Assembly (NCBI GenBank): GCA_019843655.1
Contig: JACDQD010000006.1
Span: 21,346,246 to 21,410,245, forward strand
Reading direction: 5' to 3'
Origin: Lethocerus indicus
Lineage: Eukaryota > Arthropoda > Insecta > Hemiptera > Belostomatidae
Length of the DNA stretch: 64,000 nucleotides
Of this stretch, positions 36,910 to 48,608 are shown piece by piece (within the stretch, counting starts at the first letter, position 1; each line of letters opens with the position of its first letter). Under the pieces are notes generated by a model. It was not told the DNA's origin. It worked only from the letters and a program-made list of their open reading frames with translations, and searched no databases. The translations under genes were made by a program, and so were the position numbers.

Positions 36910-36938
36910 CAGCTGTGCGTAGAACAATGAGTCAGCTG
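36910..36938. promoter_or_regulatory. paired CAGCTG E-boxes, second in GTCAGCTGCTGAC
   Basis: CAGCTG at 36910-36915 and at 36933-36938, 23 bases apart, about two helical turns. The second sits in an inverted repeat of GTCAGC. Candidate AP-4 or other bHLH sites. Confidence 0.3.
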
Positions 36939-38156
36939 CTGACTACCCCCAGAACCTTTATCGCTCCCCCGACCGCCCCCATTCCATTTTAACTGCCGTC
37001 CACCCCCTACGTCAGCCAGCCTATTTAAATTCGACCCGAAACACGGAAGCAATTTTAATTCATAACTAGGATTACAATGTAAGAAGTAAAATTTAAAGAA
37101 GTAAGGAACAGCAAATATTTTATATCTATATATAAAGCGTAGTCTCAAACATATTTTTAATTTCGCAGAGATCCAAGTAACAGGAACAGGCTCACTCAGA
37201 GGGAGTCCCTCCGTCTCAATTTTCTCCTGGCATTTTTAAGTATCCTTTTACGGACTTTCCCGGATTGCTCAGAAATCCTTGTGTAGGATGAAACTATATA
37301 TCTCGCCCCGACACGAGGTAGCGCGCCGACCGTAGCACCTATTATTGCCGTTGGGCCGTAAACGGACGGTAACCTCAGCTGGGGTTTCGTAAGACTCAAT
37401 TACTGCCCGGGGATGGCGGCAATTCATTCGCTAATTGCGGCGGGCAATAAATGGAAGGGGGAAGGGAGCTTCTCGACGGGCCAATATGGAATGTTCGAGC
37501 GGGGCCAATACATCGGGGTGAGACTGAATGGCCACTGGCGGTATCCCCGGCGAAACAATAGTTTAGATTTACGGGAGCAGTTAATGTCACGAGGGGAACG
37601 CCGAACCGAGGGTGGGCCCCCACCACTGTCTCGGCACGGAGGGATGTTTCTGAGACCCCTAATGCACTTTCCGACAAACGACCCCCACGAAACCGCTACC
37701 GGTTCGGACCCATCCGTGTCTTTTGGAAAACGTTGGGAAACAATTCAACAATACCCATTGGAACACCTCAAAATTCGTTTATTTGTAATCCCCTCTAATT
37801 AAACAATATGCTTAAGTTTAGTATAATACAGTAGCGTGTACTCTTGCCTCCATTATTTTGGAACTGAAATTTTAGTCCTGGCGCCTACAATTAGACCGTA
37901 CAGGATCGCACATTAAACGCAGAAACTAGATGTTTACTACGATAGGTATAGTGATAGTTCAATTAGTCAAAATAATACGGTCGAATAATTAAAAATAAAT
38001 ATCTCGTAACAATATTGCGCAAAGAAGGCGACCGTCGGCAGATTAAAACGGGCCACTTTTTATCTAATCGTCCAATTATTTTCAAAATCGAAAGAAAACT
38101 TTAGCGTAAGAGATAAGAGCAGGCGGCGGTTTATCAATGGGTCAGTCGAGCCACTC

Positions 38157-38290
38157 CCTCGGTCTCTCTCAATCGCACTCGCTGCTCCCTCTCACACTCA
38201 CTCTCTCTTTTTCCCTTCCCCGCGCTCCCTTCCCTCGTCAACTCGCTTTCTATTTATAAAAGGGCTAGCGGCAGTTAGCGTACACACGGA
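38157..38290 (+). promoter_or_regulatory. CT-rich tract followed by a TATA box
   Basis: A CT-rich tract (38157-38226, CTCTCTCTTT type) precedes TATAAAAG at 38255-38262 and CAGTTAG at 38272. The minus strand also reads TATAAATA here. A further TATAAATA lies at 38405-38412 downstream. GA/CT tracts next to TATA boxes are typical of GAGA-regulated insect promoters, but the initiator spacing is not convincing. Confidence 0.25.
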
Positions 38291-38630
38291 AGAGTGACGA
38301 CGAGAAAAGGGCAATGGGCGGGGTTGACGGTGGGGGTGAGGGGTGTGCAACTGTAATTTTCTTATAGGCCGGTCGTGCTGCGCGCCCCCTTCAAGGGTGA
38401 ACCACTATAAATAGACGAGGGGGGAGGTTTGAGAGGGAGGGAGGGGGTTTATAGCGTAGTGTAGGAGTGATGTGTAGAGTGTATAGTAGTGTCGAGTGGA
38501 GTGGAGCGAGGTAGCAGTAGTACACACCCGGGCCCCAGGTCCCGGAATGCAGTTAATTGCAGGCGCACGCAGGCGCCCGCCCGCACTCCACGCCCCTCCA
38601 TCCATCCATCCTTTACCTTCCTAGAGGAAT

Positions 38631-38633
<3 letters not shown>

Positions 38634-38673
<40 letters not shown>

Positions 38674-38681
38674 CCATCTTG
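38634..38681. promoter_or_regulatory. (GA)n tract next to a YY1/Pho site
   Basis: An AG run at 38634-38670 is followed at once by GCCATCTTG (38673-38681), which is the reverse complement of the CAAGATGGC at 24916-24924. GA tract plus Pho/YY1 core in 48 bases is the pattern of an insect Polycomb response element. Confidence 0.35.
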
Positions 38682-39224
38682 TATTTTGCCGGCCAATCGC
38701 ACAACCATGCGTACCGCCACCGGTTTGCCTACACCGTACGCCTATGCAACGTTCACGTGTTTTTCCAATAAATAAACAAATAATCTCTGTATTAAAATCT
38801 CCAAAAAAAACTATATTGGGAATGCGAACAAAAGGATACATATAATGAAATAAAACATTGTTCTTAGAGTTCGTTAAAGAAATCCATCTGTTTTATACTC
38901 TCAATGGGACCATTTACATTCATAAATTTCTTTCTTTCAATACGTGAAGCTTAAAAAGCCGTTTCATACTGTTTATAGACATTTCATGTTAGAATAGGAA
39001 ATATAATTTTGTACAACAGTTAGATGTTCAGAAATTCAAATGCGTTCCCCCGGTTTTCCCCGGTGACACCACGCCCTTTAGAAAATCTCATGACCGTTGT
39101 AATGTAACGGCTCCTTCTAAACAAAATGCAAACAAGACGTGCCCTATTGCCATAAGCGCTATTGGAGATTGGCATTCGCGTAAAATATAACGGCAAGGAG
39201 GAAAAGGTTTTCCCTCCGACTCAC

Positions 39225-39234
39225 AGATGGCCGC
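39225..39234 (+). promoter_or_regulatory. YY1/Pho-like site
   Basis: Reads AGATGGCCGC, close to the YY1/Pho consensus AANATGGCNGC. It is the third such site in the inferred intron, about 550 bp from the GA-tract-associated one at 38673. Confidence 0.25.
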
Positions 39235-42200
39235 TCGTTGCGCATTTAAGAACGACCACGTGACACATTACCATGACATTTTGACGGTGCTATAGAATCG
39301 GAGAATTATATATTCGGCCGGCTACCTTGGGTTTAATTCAGCCCCGAACTTACTACGTCAATAATATTTTCACCGGCTGGCTGAAATCTGTACATTTAAA
39401 TGGCACCACACCCAAGTACATGGAGATGGCAATTCGGCGGTTGTCAGACACCAAAAATGAAACAAAAACTGAGGAAAGGTTTTTAAAGTTGGCGTCGCGG
39501 GCCGACCGCAGTCCCGGGCTTCCACTTACGAAACCCAGATGCTATAATTACAGAAATAACCCAAGAGGGGGAAGAGGGGGAACCGAGCGGGGGAAGACGG
39601 GGTACGACCTTGACTCCTCCGTGTTTACCAATGCTAATCTGTTGTTTACCACAATCAGCTGACTAGGCCGTTTTATCAAGTGACATTAGCGCCCTTACGG
39701 TCATACCAAAATTATTATACGGAGTTATGAAGAGATGTCCGAAATGAAAATTTCGCAGTTTCACAGTGATTTTCAAGCTGGGGAAACCCCCCCATATCCG
39801 CAACCAGTAATTGGTAAGAACGTAAATAAAACTCATCTTGCGATTACCTAGATCGAGGACAGAAACCAAATTACCCGAGCCAAAAAAAAACATACATTCC
39901 AATCGTTGACTTTAATACGGTAGGTACAAATTAATTACACAACATTCAACGGCAGACTGCTGGAATCTCAAGTGAAGCAATTAGCGTGGCTTTCGTAAAA
40001 GAGTAAACCGAATAGTTTGAGGCCGAGCAGACCGAGGCATAAAACGGCGGTCTCCCATGAAGTATGGATTCAATCATAGAGAATGGTTGGAATAATTATA
40101 GAGCTCAATAATTAAATGGTGGTTAATGACATGCGATAAGTCTCAGCTCTCGCGGGCAGAAATTCGATTTTATCAGCCGAGAACGTTCAGCTAGTCGAAT
40201 CCCGTGATGCAAATTCCTCCAATTTAATGATGAAAGAGGAATCAATTTTAAAAAGGGCTAACAACATGCATAATGCATGCGAAATGTAGAAGCGAGAGTG
40301 CACTAGAAAATACAGTTTTATCTTTCATCCTTCTCCGCTTCTCTTCAACGCCCCAGCGGCGCTGCCAATTACCGCACTTAATAGGCCTTTGAGCATTAAA
40401 TAAAAATAATAAGCCAAAATAAAGATTGGAGTCAATTTGTAAAATCCGGGTACACGGGCGAAGCTACTGAGGGCATTCGTCTTTACAGGCTGACTGTTAA
40501 GCGAATTAAACGACCGGATATTGTTAACGTCAGGAAGTCGTAAAAATGTATATACGAGATTTGGCCGGGCAACGCGGGATTGGAACGCCATTGTTAATGA
40601 GAGGCAGAAATGTTGCCAATTAGGGGGGGATTATTTTGAAAGTCGGCGAGCTGTCTTGTCTGAGTGGAAGACCTTCCTTATAAAGTACGCCTCTCCGTTA
40701 CATCCGACTGGTGAACGCTATGGAAAACCACTCATTTTTAAAACATCATATTCATTATTATAAAACTACCCCTTAATTTTGATGTATTATTTATATTATT
40801 GACTGATATATTTATTGAGATAACGGCACGGTCCCAAACGTTCACGGGCGTTGCCTGATGACACCGTATGTACTTTCGGGGTGTTAACCGACGAAGTAAT
40901 TATTTTATTAGAATAAATATTTCAAACTACTGAACTACATCCATAAGCACCAACATTTTATTCTAGATGCTTCTTCCGCAACCGAAAAGCGTAAATAGCA
41001 GAGGGGGGAAACTATGCTCGGGTATGACCGGACGAGGGCGTTCGTAACAAAATGTTTAAAGCCAAAAATAAACACGTAAGCCATTATAAACATTCGATAT
41101 ACGGACTATTGTGCGTCGTAAAATGTTAAACTGGCCATGTCGGGCACCCGCCGGGTCCGCTTTTGACCGCGGCGGCGGTCGAAATGCCTTTCGTTGGGGG
41201 CCGATTCGAAATCACAATAATAATTATGATATCGCGTGTTTCTGGCGGGCGAAATCGAGGCGCCACGCGCAATTGAGCGGGGCCGGCCGGTATTAATAAC
41301 ACGGGGAACGAGAGGCCCCCCTGAGGTCGCACCAAGGCCGCAGCCGCCGCCGACCAGCTTTCTCCCCGCCAATTGTCGTAGTCCCGGCTCGGGTAAAAAT
41401 AAGTAAAGAATGGAAATAAAGTAAATAGAATAAGTACTCGGATGGTTGACTTTCTCCTGGACCCGTCGACCTTAACGGGAATACCGTATTTACTCGGTCT
41501 GCGGAGCCGCCCGCCGTGTAGGCGACACGCCCCTCCTATATAAAACGTTCCTCCTAGAATTTGCATATTCAAACGATAAAATACTTTCGCCCGTAATGAA
41601 ATCATACGGAAATAATATAGCGGTCCGCTCCACCTACGTACCGTAGTAATTTAGCGGATTTGTTAATAACCGGTATTTTATAGAGCGGATGTTTTCACGA
41701 CTTTCTCCGCAAAAACCTTCCACGGCCGAACAACACTATTATAACAAAAACCTTCTTTTATTTCACTTCTTCCTTTGTTTTAGAAACGCCATGACATTCT
41801 ATTACTCCTTCTTAAGTCTGAATTTTATGAACACAGAACATAACGTACCATATAATCGTGTATTACAATTATGAATTTTTATGACAAAAATATTTTGGCT
41901 ATCAAATTACTTAATTAATTTTTATCACTTAGTGAATGGAAGACCTGGGATAATATTATATTAATGTCTCAAACACGACACAAAATGACAATCCAGCCGT
42001 GTTTAGGGTTCCTAAAATCAACGTAAATCATTAAATTTTAACTCTAGCGGAACCAGTTCTATGAGCTTGGCTTCAATCCGAAGTCCGAAGCCGATTATCC
42101 GTCTTTGTAAGAAGTTACAGCTGGAAATATTGTTATATCGGTCGGGAAGAGTAAAGTGAGGGGTTACGTAACGGGGAAACCTATCGCAACGTCACTCGTT

Positions 42201-42369
42201 ACGTCGCCAGTCCCAGATCTAATGCAACGCTTTTAATGCGACCGTGCTCCTGCTACGGCTTTGATGGATGAGCGGTCCCCGTTCTTGTTTTTATTTTTGT
42301 TCTGACTATCTCGTTGATGACTCTGGGGCGGAGATAATAGCGGCGAGGTAATATAATGGGAACAGACGA

Positions 42370-42394
<25 letters not shown>
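42370..42394. repeat. (TG)12 microsatellite
   Basis: Pure TG/GT run of 25 bases, ending in TATGTG. It is followed about 90 bases later by an imperfect GA-rich stretch (42481-42530). Confidence 0.9.
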
Positions 42395-42400
<6 letters not shown>

Positions 42401-42480
42401 TTGAAGGGGAGGGGAAGAAAGAGACCGCATATGGCCGTGTGGGAATGTGAAAGTTCCTAACCGAGCTGTTGTGAGGTCCG

Positions 42481-42530
42481 TGAGTGAGAGAGAGAGATAT
42501 AGAGAGAGGGAGTGAGAGAGATGAGAAGAG
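42481..42530. repeat. imperfect GA microsatellite
   Basis: GAGAGAGAGATATAGAGAGAG-like run (interrupted), continuing as purine-rich sequence to about 42620. It accounts for the Ser/Leu-rich frames on the minus strand there. Confidence 0.75.
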
Positions 42531-43226
42531 AAAGGGAGGCGGACTGGAAGAATAAAAAGATATGGACAGAGAAAGAGGGATAAGGGGGGTGAGGGGGAAT
42601 GAGAAGGAGAGTGGAAGGGATAAAGCCCTGTTTACGTCTGGAGTTTCCCCCACCCATATAGGCATGAGGTGGACGACCCACCGACCTCCCAATTTTCACA
42701 CAGCTGATTCTGTTCAATGACCGGCTAGGGAACGAAAATTTGGTAACTGCTTGAACTTGGGCTTTCATCCGAGCACACAAAGAAAATAATATGATTGCCA
42801 ATTTCCAGTTGAACCCGATCAAAATTCCAACACGTAAGGCTTCAAAAGTAACAAATAATTTACTAGGCGAACCTCACTAGTTTAAAACTATATTTCCCAT
42901 ATTTCAGTATAAGAAATAAATATATATTATTTTATGGTTTATATTATATTATGGTTTAAATATGGACTTCCTATTTAAAACGGTAATTATGGATGAGGAA
43001 AACGTATTCGAAATATACCTATTCGAATATTAATCTATTCTACGTCATTAAAACACCAGGAATAGAACATTTACAATGCATGCATATACATTATACATTT
43101 ATGATACGTACATTAATGATTCATCAAGATACATTTAAATATCACATTAAGTCATTTTTCCGTTATGTTCATGAGTCTGGTAAGGAAGGCCACTTATAAG
43201 GTAGCCGCTCGATTGTCCCACATATA

Positions 43227-43244
43227 ACCAACCATATGGTTGGT
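43227..43244. repeat. 18-base perfect palindrome around CATATG
   Basis: Reads ACCAACCATATGGTTGGT on both strands. The centre CATATG is an E-box-type hexamer. In a 44 kb stretch an 18-base perfect palindrome is expected by chance less than once. Confidence 0.9.
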
Positions 43245-44096
43245 CTGCAACAAATTCTGGTTTGTGAAATACACGGCGTTTGTTTATACGCCTTAAGGTC
43301 CGGGTCGAAGACCCCGGGCAGGACCCAAATATGCAAATGCATTTTTTTCACCTAAGCTTAAATTCAGAATGCGGACGACTAATTTGTCGTCTTAAATATC
43401 AGTCCCAGATCGGATTTCTTCCGTCAAAACCTTCACGCGATTTTTAACGGCAGAAATTGATAATATTTAAACTTTTTTAACGACCCGAAAATAAGGATAA
43501 ACATATAATTTACACAGTTTTTATTAAACATTACTATTTGTATTAACCAAAACATTAATTCCTATCGCAGTATTAGTGAAATACTGTTGCTTTATAATTG
43601 TAAATACACACAGTGCATTCCTTATACACAGTACTACTCCTTTACTTCACATTTTCCCTTATCCAATTTAGTCGTGCCGTGCGGGTTTAGTATTAAAGGC
43701 GCTCCAGTTGCCCGGTCGCTTTCTGCCTAAAACGGATCGCGGGTTGACACCTCCATGATTTACGGTCAAATGTTGTCATACGAGTGTAAATATGAACAAA
43801 AATCATCGCGCCGTCTTGAAGATGTTGTATGCTTAAATCCTGGGCAACCGAAAGAAATATATTTTACAAAAATTTTAAAAATTGTATGCTGAATTCTATA
43901 TGTACCTATCAAAGTAGAGAACGGCAAAACTTAATTCCGAAATTGGAACCGGAAAAGAATACCTCGCGCCGAAAGCGCGTTTTGGAAAGCCGATATACCG
44001 CTCGGCCGGCCGGTTTCGAAACAGGGGCCCCGCACTGTGAGTCAGACGATAGGCGCTCTGTCTATATATGGCATGAATGCTGGAACAGATGAGAGG

Positions 44097-44160
44097 TGGA
44101 GAGAGAGAGAGAGAGAGGTGTTTGAAAGAGTGAGAGGGGGGAGAGAGAGAGATAGATTTG
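44097..44160. repeat. GA-rich microsatellite, interrupted
   Basis: GGAGAGAGAGAGAGAGAG at 44098-44116, then further GA units to about 44150. One of a series of GA/TC tracts between 21 and 46 kb. Confidence 0.75.
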
Positions 44161-45865
44161 GAGGTGGGTGAGGGATAAAGAGGGATGGAGGGGGGGGGGG
44201 CGTATGAAACGGGTCCGCTGGCACTGGCCGGTAAAAGTGGCGGGAGCGTGTGGGAGAAAGCCGACCCACGGATCCTTTCTGTGCCCGCATTAGCCCTACT
44301 ACAGACTGAATCGCCCCCTCATCAACATTTCCAAAACGTCGAATCTGAACGCAGAAAATTTAGAACGTTATTGGGATTTAAACATCAAAACAATCTAATG
44401 AGTACACTGAAGTTTGCGAGATCCTCTCACAGCCGATTCAGATTAGCAACTGACGGAAAATTCGGTCCATCATCGACAAGAATACAACTCCGTATCAAAC
44501 GCCTTCACTCTTAGGCGAGGATTTATTTATACGCCGCCTCAACAGTTCGGCAAGTGACACAGCAGTTTCCCCACTACAGCCAGTCGTCATGCGCTTGAAT
44601 AATATCTCGGAAATTCTAGACGGTTTCAACACTGAGCTATGCCAGATGTATTACCATCTTCAATTGCAAAATGTGTCCGTACATATTTCTCTATGGCTCC
44701 TTGCAACATCGTGCTATGTTATAAATGATATAAATTAAACTCTTCCTATGACAACCCCGCAATGGAGTGTGGACCTCTCCGCGAGAGGAATGCACAGTGG
44801 CCAATTAAGAGCGGAATGATAAATGGGCGGAATAAAACCGAACCGACTATCAACGAATACGGCTCCGTCCCACAATCGTAATAACGCAGCAGTCAACAGT
44901 CCACGATAAAAAGTTCCACAATTTCTAGTACTAACCGGTAATAATTGATTCTACGTCTAATAATACTAACTGCTGCCGGTGGCTGTTTTAATATCATTCG
45001 TGACCCGACCCAGGATAAAAACCTACGATCAAGGCTATTTCTTGCCACTATAAAGGGCTTAATACCGGCGGCGATATTTTCAAACACTTCACTTTCACAA
45101 AAGCCCCCCCATTAGGGAATACGATCGGTCCAGCATTTTGACCGTATTGGGAAGGGGGACGGTGTTTATGCTAACGAACTTTCCAAGAGCTGTCACCGCT
45201 GGCTTACGTCAATGCGCCACATTCCGCGATGATGTCAGACCCGTTTCGAGAAACTGAAACATTTATTTGCAATTCAATTATTGTCGAACGGTCTTAAATA
45301 CGTCAGAATATTATTTGTTCCAATCCGTTCGTACCGAAATTAGCGAAAATAAAAAGCGAATCATTAGTGAGAACTGGAAATACAAACAGTGAACTAACTG
45401 CAAACAGAGCTGTGTAAGCCGAAGTTCGATTTAGAATTCGTGATGATATTAGTTCAATTCTGAACCCGAACGGGTCCGGTTGGTTTCTGATGTGACGTTA
45501 GAGTAGAGTGCATTATCCGCGAAAAAAGGCAGAATACCCTTGTTGTTAACCGAAGATAACTAAAAATTCCGACAGCATAAGATAGAATGTAGACGGAATA
45601 AGCTATAATTTTAGGGAATTGTGTAAAATTGGATCGTTAAACTTGAACATCTTCACAGTGAACACACCGAATCCTAGAATAATTGGTGTGGCCAAAGTGC
45701 ATGACTTCGCGAATTGCGGGAGCCTAACTGTCCGAAAGGCCTCACTTCGGTTTTATGGAGGTAACAGTGGAAAACGTGTTTGGGACCCGCATTCGCGCCA
45801 CCGGTGAATTCATTCATCGTCGTCCGGGTCCAGGCGGCGGAAGCCGGTGATCTTTAGGGCCGACG

Positions 45866-45963
45866 AGCAGAGATGGCACGATCCGTTTCGCAACGCTTAA
45901 CGAGGAACGCGGCCCCTTCCTCTCTCCCTCTCACCCTCCCTCCATCTCTCTATCCCTCTCCTA
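45866..45963. promoter_or_regulatory. YY1/Pho-like core plus CT tract
   Basis: AGATGGCAC near 45870 is followed by a CT-rich tract at 45912-45963 (CTCTCCCTCTC type). This is a weaker instance of the ATGGC plus GAGAG/CTCTC combination seen at 24.9 and 38.65 kb. Confidence 0.2.
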
Positions 45964-47912
45964 CAGTCAGATATCCTTGGCTGTATAATAACAGGAGACG
46001 CCGGTGGTGCGGTTAATTGTAATGTGCAAACCGCGGACGAATGACGATCGGTGTGATTACAAGCGTCGGCGGTTGAAGTTCTCCAAAAGCGATTACAGAA
46101 ACGTAATGGAGTTATATAAATACACCAGCGTAAAATGTTTTTAATGGTTACAGTATGTAAGAATAATATACAGTAACAATTTCATTTTGACGCAAGGCCA
46201 GACGTTTTATCTTTAATCTTAGAGGAGATTTATCTCTATAACCATTCTCTGAAGACTTCAATCCCGTTTTCTTATTCGTGAATTTCTTTACAGCGCTAAA
46301 ACTCCGGTTGGCATCGGACCGACTTCAGAATAAATGACTTCATCCAAACATTGGTATCTCTATTTATTCGTATTATATTAAAGGGAGGAGGGTATCGTGG
46401 CGGACGGATAGGTTGCCCATTGTGCTCAAATCAGATCCGGCCCAGTTGGACAATGCCGGCTCGGGCTCATGTCCGACGAATGGGTCGCCCAATGGGCATT
46501 AATCTGAATAACCATAGCCTCACAACATATGCCGCCCCCGACCGCCATAACCCAACTACAGACAACACTCAGGATTTATGCCCACTTGAATTTATAACCG
46601 TTTATCTCCAATGAAATTGCCCTCGAAATTCCTATTCGGTCTGTTACCAATACGGGTTACACCATGAATTTATCAATTCATTACGACAAGTACAAATTAT
46701 TTAGTTAAATAAATAATACTATTCACAACTCTGTAAAACGAATAATAAAAGTATTAACAAATGTACAGATTCGATGGCTTTACCGTCCGGATTTCGCAAT
46801 GTATTCTAAAAGGCCGCTCGATTCCCAATATAGCTTACAATTGCTGATGTCTCAATACGGCCAACGGCAGTTTATAGCCAGTCATAAAAAGGGGACAACT
46901 TAACTTTTACAATGCCGGTTGGACAACAAGATGCACTTCATATTATTGCACAATACAAGGCGCTTAATTAAGACTAACGCTACATCCACAATGGCGTGAA
47001 CGAGCTTTACGTGACGGAACTATTTAAACTGAAAATGGCTTTCAAACCTTTTCACGATAACACTGGAAAACATTAAAATTGTCCTTCACGTACCCATTTT
47101 TCCTATTCGTATTTGATATATCGACGAGCAACTTCAATGTTCGGACAACGTCAACGGAACTAATAAGGGGTCGAATTTGAATTTCAATTTTTCACCCTTT
47201 AATTTATTCATAGTTTTCTGTCAATTTAGATTATAAATAGAGAAACAGCTCGAGTTTGCGAAAGGAAGGGGGTAACAAGATTTCATTAAGATTTTTTTCG
47301 CCGGGGAATCTTCGAACAGCCTAATGGAATAATCTTGGAACACAAAAGCCTTCTCCCCCGGTCGTGGGGTTCGGTTCGTTCGCAGGGCGATTAGCATTTC
47401 GTCTCACGACCGGCTCTTAATTATAAACGGGGTTTCCGGTCCCGGATTGGTTCCCAAGCGGTGAATATCTCCGGTCTATTCTCGTCTCGTTTTCCCAACA
47501 AAATAAAATCAGGTCCGCCGCAGACTCATGAATGGAGTGACCCCCCCCCCTGCACCTCCCGTAATGGGGCCCCTTATAATGGTGGGCAGCTTTAATCAGC
47601 AGAGGCCTCATACCGGATGACGCAGATCGGGACTGGCACAAAGGGGATCAGCGGTCAAAGAACAAGTGCGCACGCACGGGCCCACAAAAGCCCACAGATT
47701 AGAGGGGACCGGCCGTGACCCCGACGGCCCGGATAATAGACCGAAATCCAGATTTATTATTTGTGTACCCCCGAAAATAGAGGATTCCTATTATGCGGTC
47801 CTTCGCAAGTTGTCGGGGCGCATCCATCCGCTCTACAGACGACAGTGACGTTTTCCAATTTTCGATTTAGCGACCCTAGTGTACCCTTTAGATAACAGAA
47901 AGTTGTACTCAC

Positions 47913-47961
47913 AAACTGAAGCACCGCAGGAAATTAGCCAGAAAATATTCTTGACACTAAC
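47913..47961 (-). other. 49-nt candidate exon with good splice sites
   Basis: On the minus strand a strong pyrimidine tract and acceptor (CCTTTTTTTCTTGTTTCAG) precede 49 bases that end at GTGAGT. Only one frame is open (starts VSVKNIFWLISCGASV). If joined to the crp helix 2 exon, that frame would be wrong, because 49 is not a multiple of three. So it could be a 5' UTR exon, a cassette exon that breaks the frame, part of a non-coding RNA, or chance. Confidence 0.25.
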
Positions 47962-48068
47962 CTGAAACAAGAAAAAAAGGTTGAATACGGCGAATTAATT
48001 AAAGATGGAAGTAAAAATGTAAATATTTATGTTACTGAAGCGCGTACGGATGCCGCATTCAACGACCC

Positions 48069-48608
48069 TTAACACGTTGAGTGCTACGCCGGTCCCTAGG
48101 GACTGCGAAGTTCTCGTTTGATCGACGTCGGTGGTAAGAATTTTAAGTTAAAATTTAATGGTTTATTAAAACATTGTAAACAAAAATGTGGCTGAGATTT
48201 GCACATATCACAGTAGGTAATTACTTTTTCCGTGTTTTTCTTCGCTATGTCGCGCCCGAGCATTTTTGCATTCGGGCTTTAACATTCAGCACAGTATTTT
48301 CGCACTTTATGAGCCTTTCCTTCTTTTTCCCGAAGTTTGTGGATACGTCTACTTGTACCGGCCTCAAGTGGAGTTTGCTCGTGTGAATGTTGTGTGAGAG
48401 CAGCTGCTAATTGTTTCCGGAATATTGTAATCGATATCTTTGTCCCCGTTACACTTTGATACATATGTAACGCATTCACAACGGCAGTATTCAAAAGAAG
48501 ATCGAAGGCTGATTTTCTGTACCACTTCAATGCTCTTCTAAGTGGACTGGTGTAGGAACTCATCTGATCGGATTGATTAATCGGTCCACGATTAGACCGA
48601 GGTCTCTA
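48069..48608 (-). mobile_element. piggyBac-type transposon remnant, 5'-truncated
   Basis: Runs from a TTAA with a following terminal-repeat-like CACGTTGAGTGCTACGCCGG (48069-48092) to the upstream limit of the recognisable transposase frame. TTAA is the target-site duplication of piggyBac elements. A 12-base palindrome GTCCCTAGGGAC (48092-48103) lies just inside the end. No matching inverted end or second TTAA-flanked terminus was found above 48608, so the 5' part including the core catalytic region appears lost. Confidence 0.75.
48100..48605 (-). pseudogene. piggyBac transposase C-terminal fragment with in-frame stop
   Basis: The minus-strand frame 48605-48282 carries SDQMSSYTSPLRRALKWYRK, then FDLLLNTAVVNALHMY and a KISITIFRKQLAAAL stretch, which match the C-terminal part of the DDE domain in piggyBac transposases and PGBD proteins. 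It ends in YCAEC and a TAA at 48279-48281. The same frame then continues with TYCDMC and HFCLQCF (about 48213-48163), the remaining zinc ligands of the typical cysteine-rich C-terminal finger. The stop thus cuts the finger in two. A TAG at 48606-48608 closes the frame upstream, and no catalytic-core homology was seen beyond it. A decayed, non-functional copy. Confidence 0.85.

Larger units (their letters stand above)
33485..47912. other. inferred crp intron, middle part
   Basis: About 14 kb with no recognisable coding exon. Longer open frames (37413-37802, 39327-39662, 40325-40591, 41126-41605, 42306-42822) lack known domains and lie opposite or across one another or across repeats. Octamers ATGCAAAT occur at 40207-40214 and 43331-43338, and in reverse at 41559-41566. 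Remaining elements are listed separately. Confidence 0.45.

Noticed and set aside
37413..37802. 129-codon plus-strand frame
   Set aside because: No recognisable domain, opposite another frame, no splice or promoter context; probably chance in CpG-rich DNA.
40320..40350. Minus-strand E-K-R-R-R-M string, like a bHLH basic region
   Set aside because: Flanking residues do not fit the AP-4 basic region (N-E-R-R-R-M-Q) and no donor or helix 1 follows.
41126..41605. 159-codon minus-strand frame
   Set aside because: Longest single frame in the intron, but it has no family motif, odd composition, and is overlapped by others.
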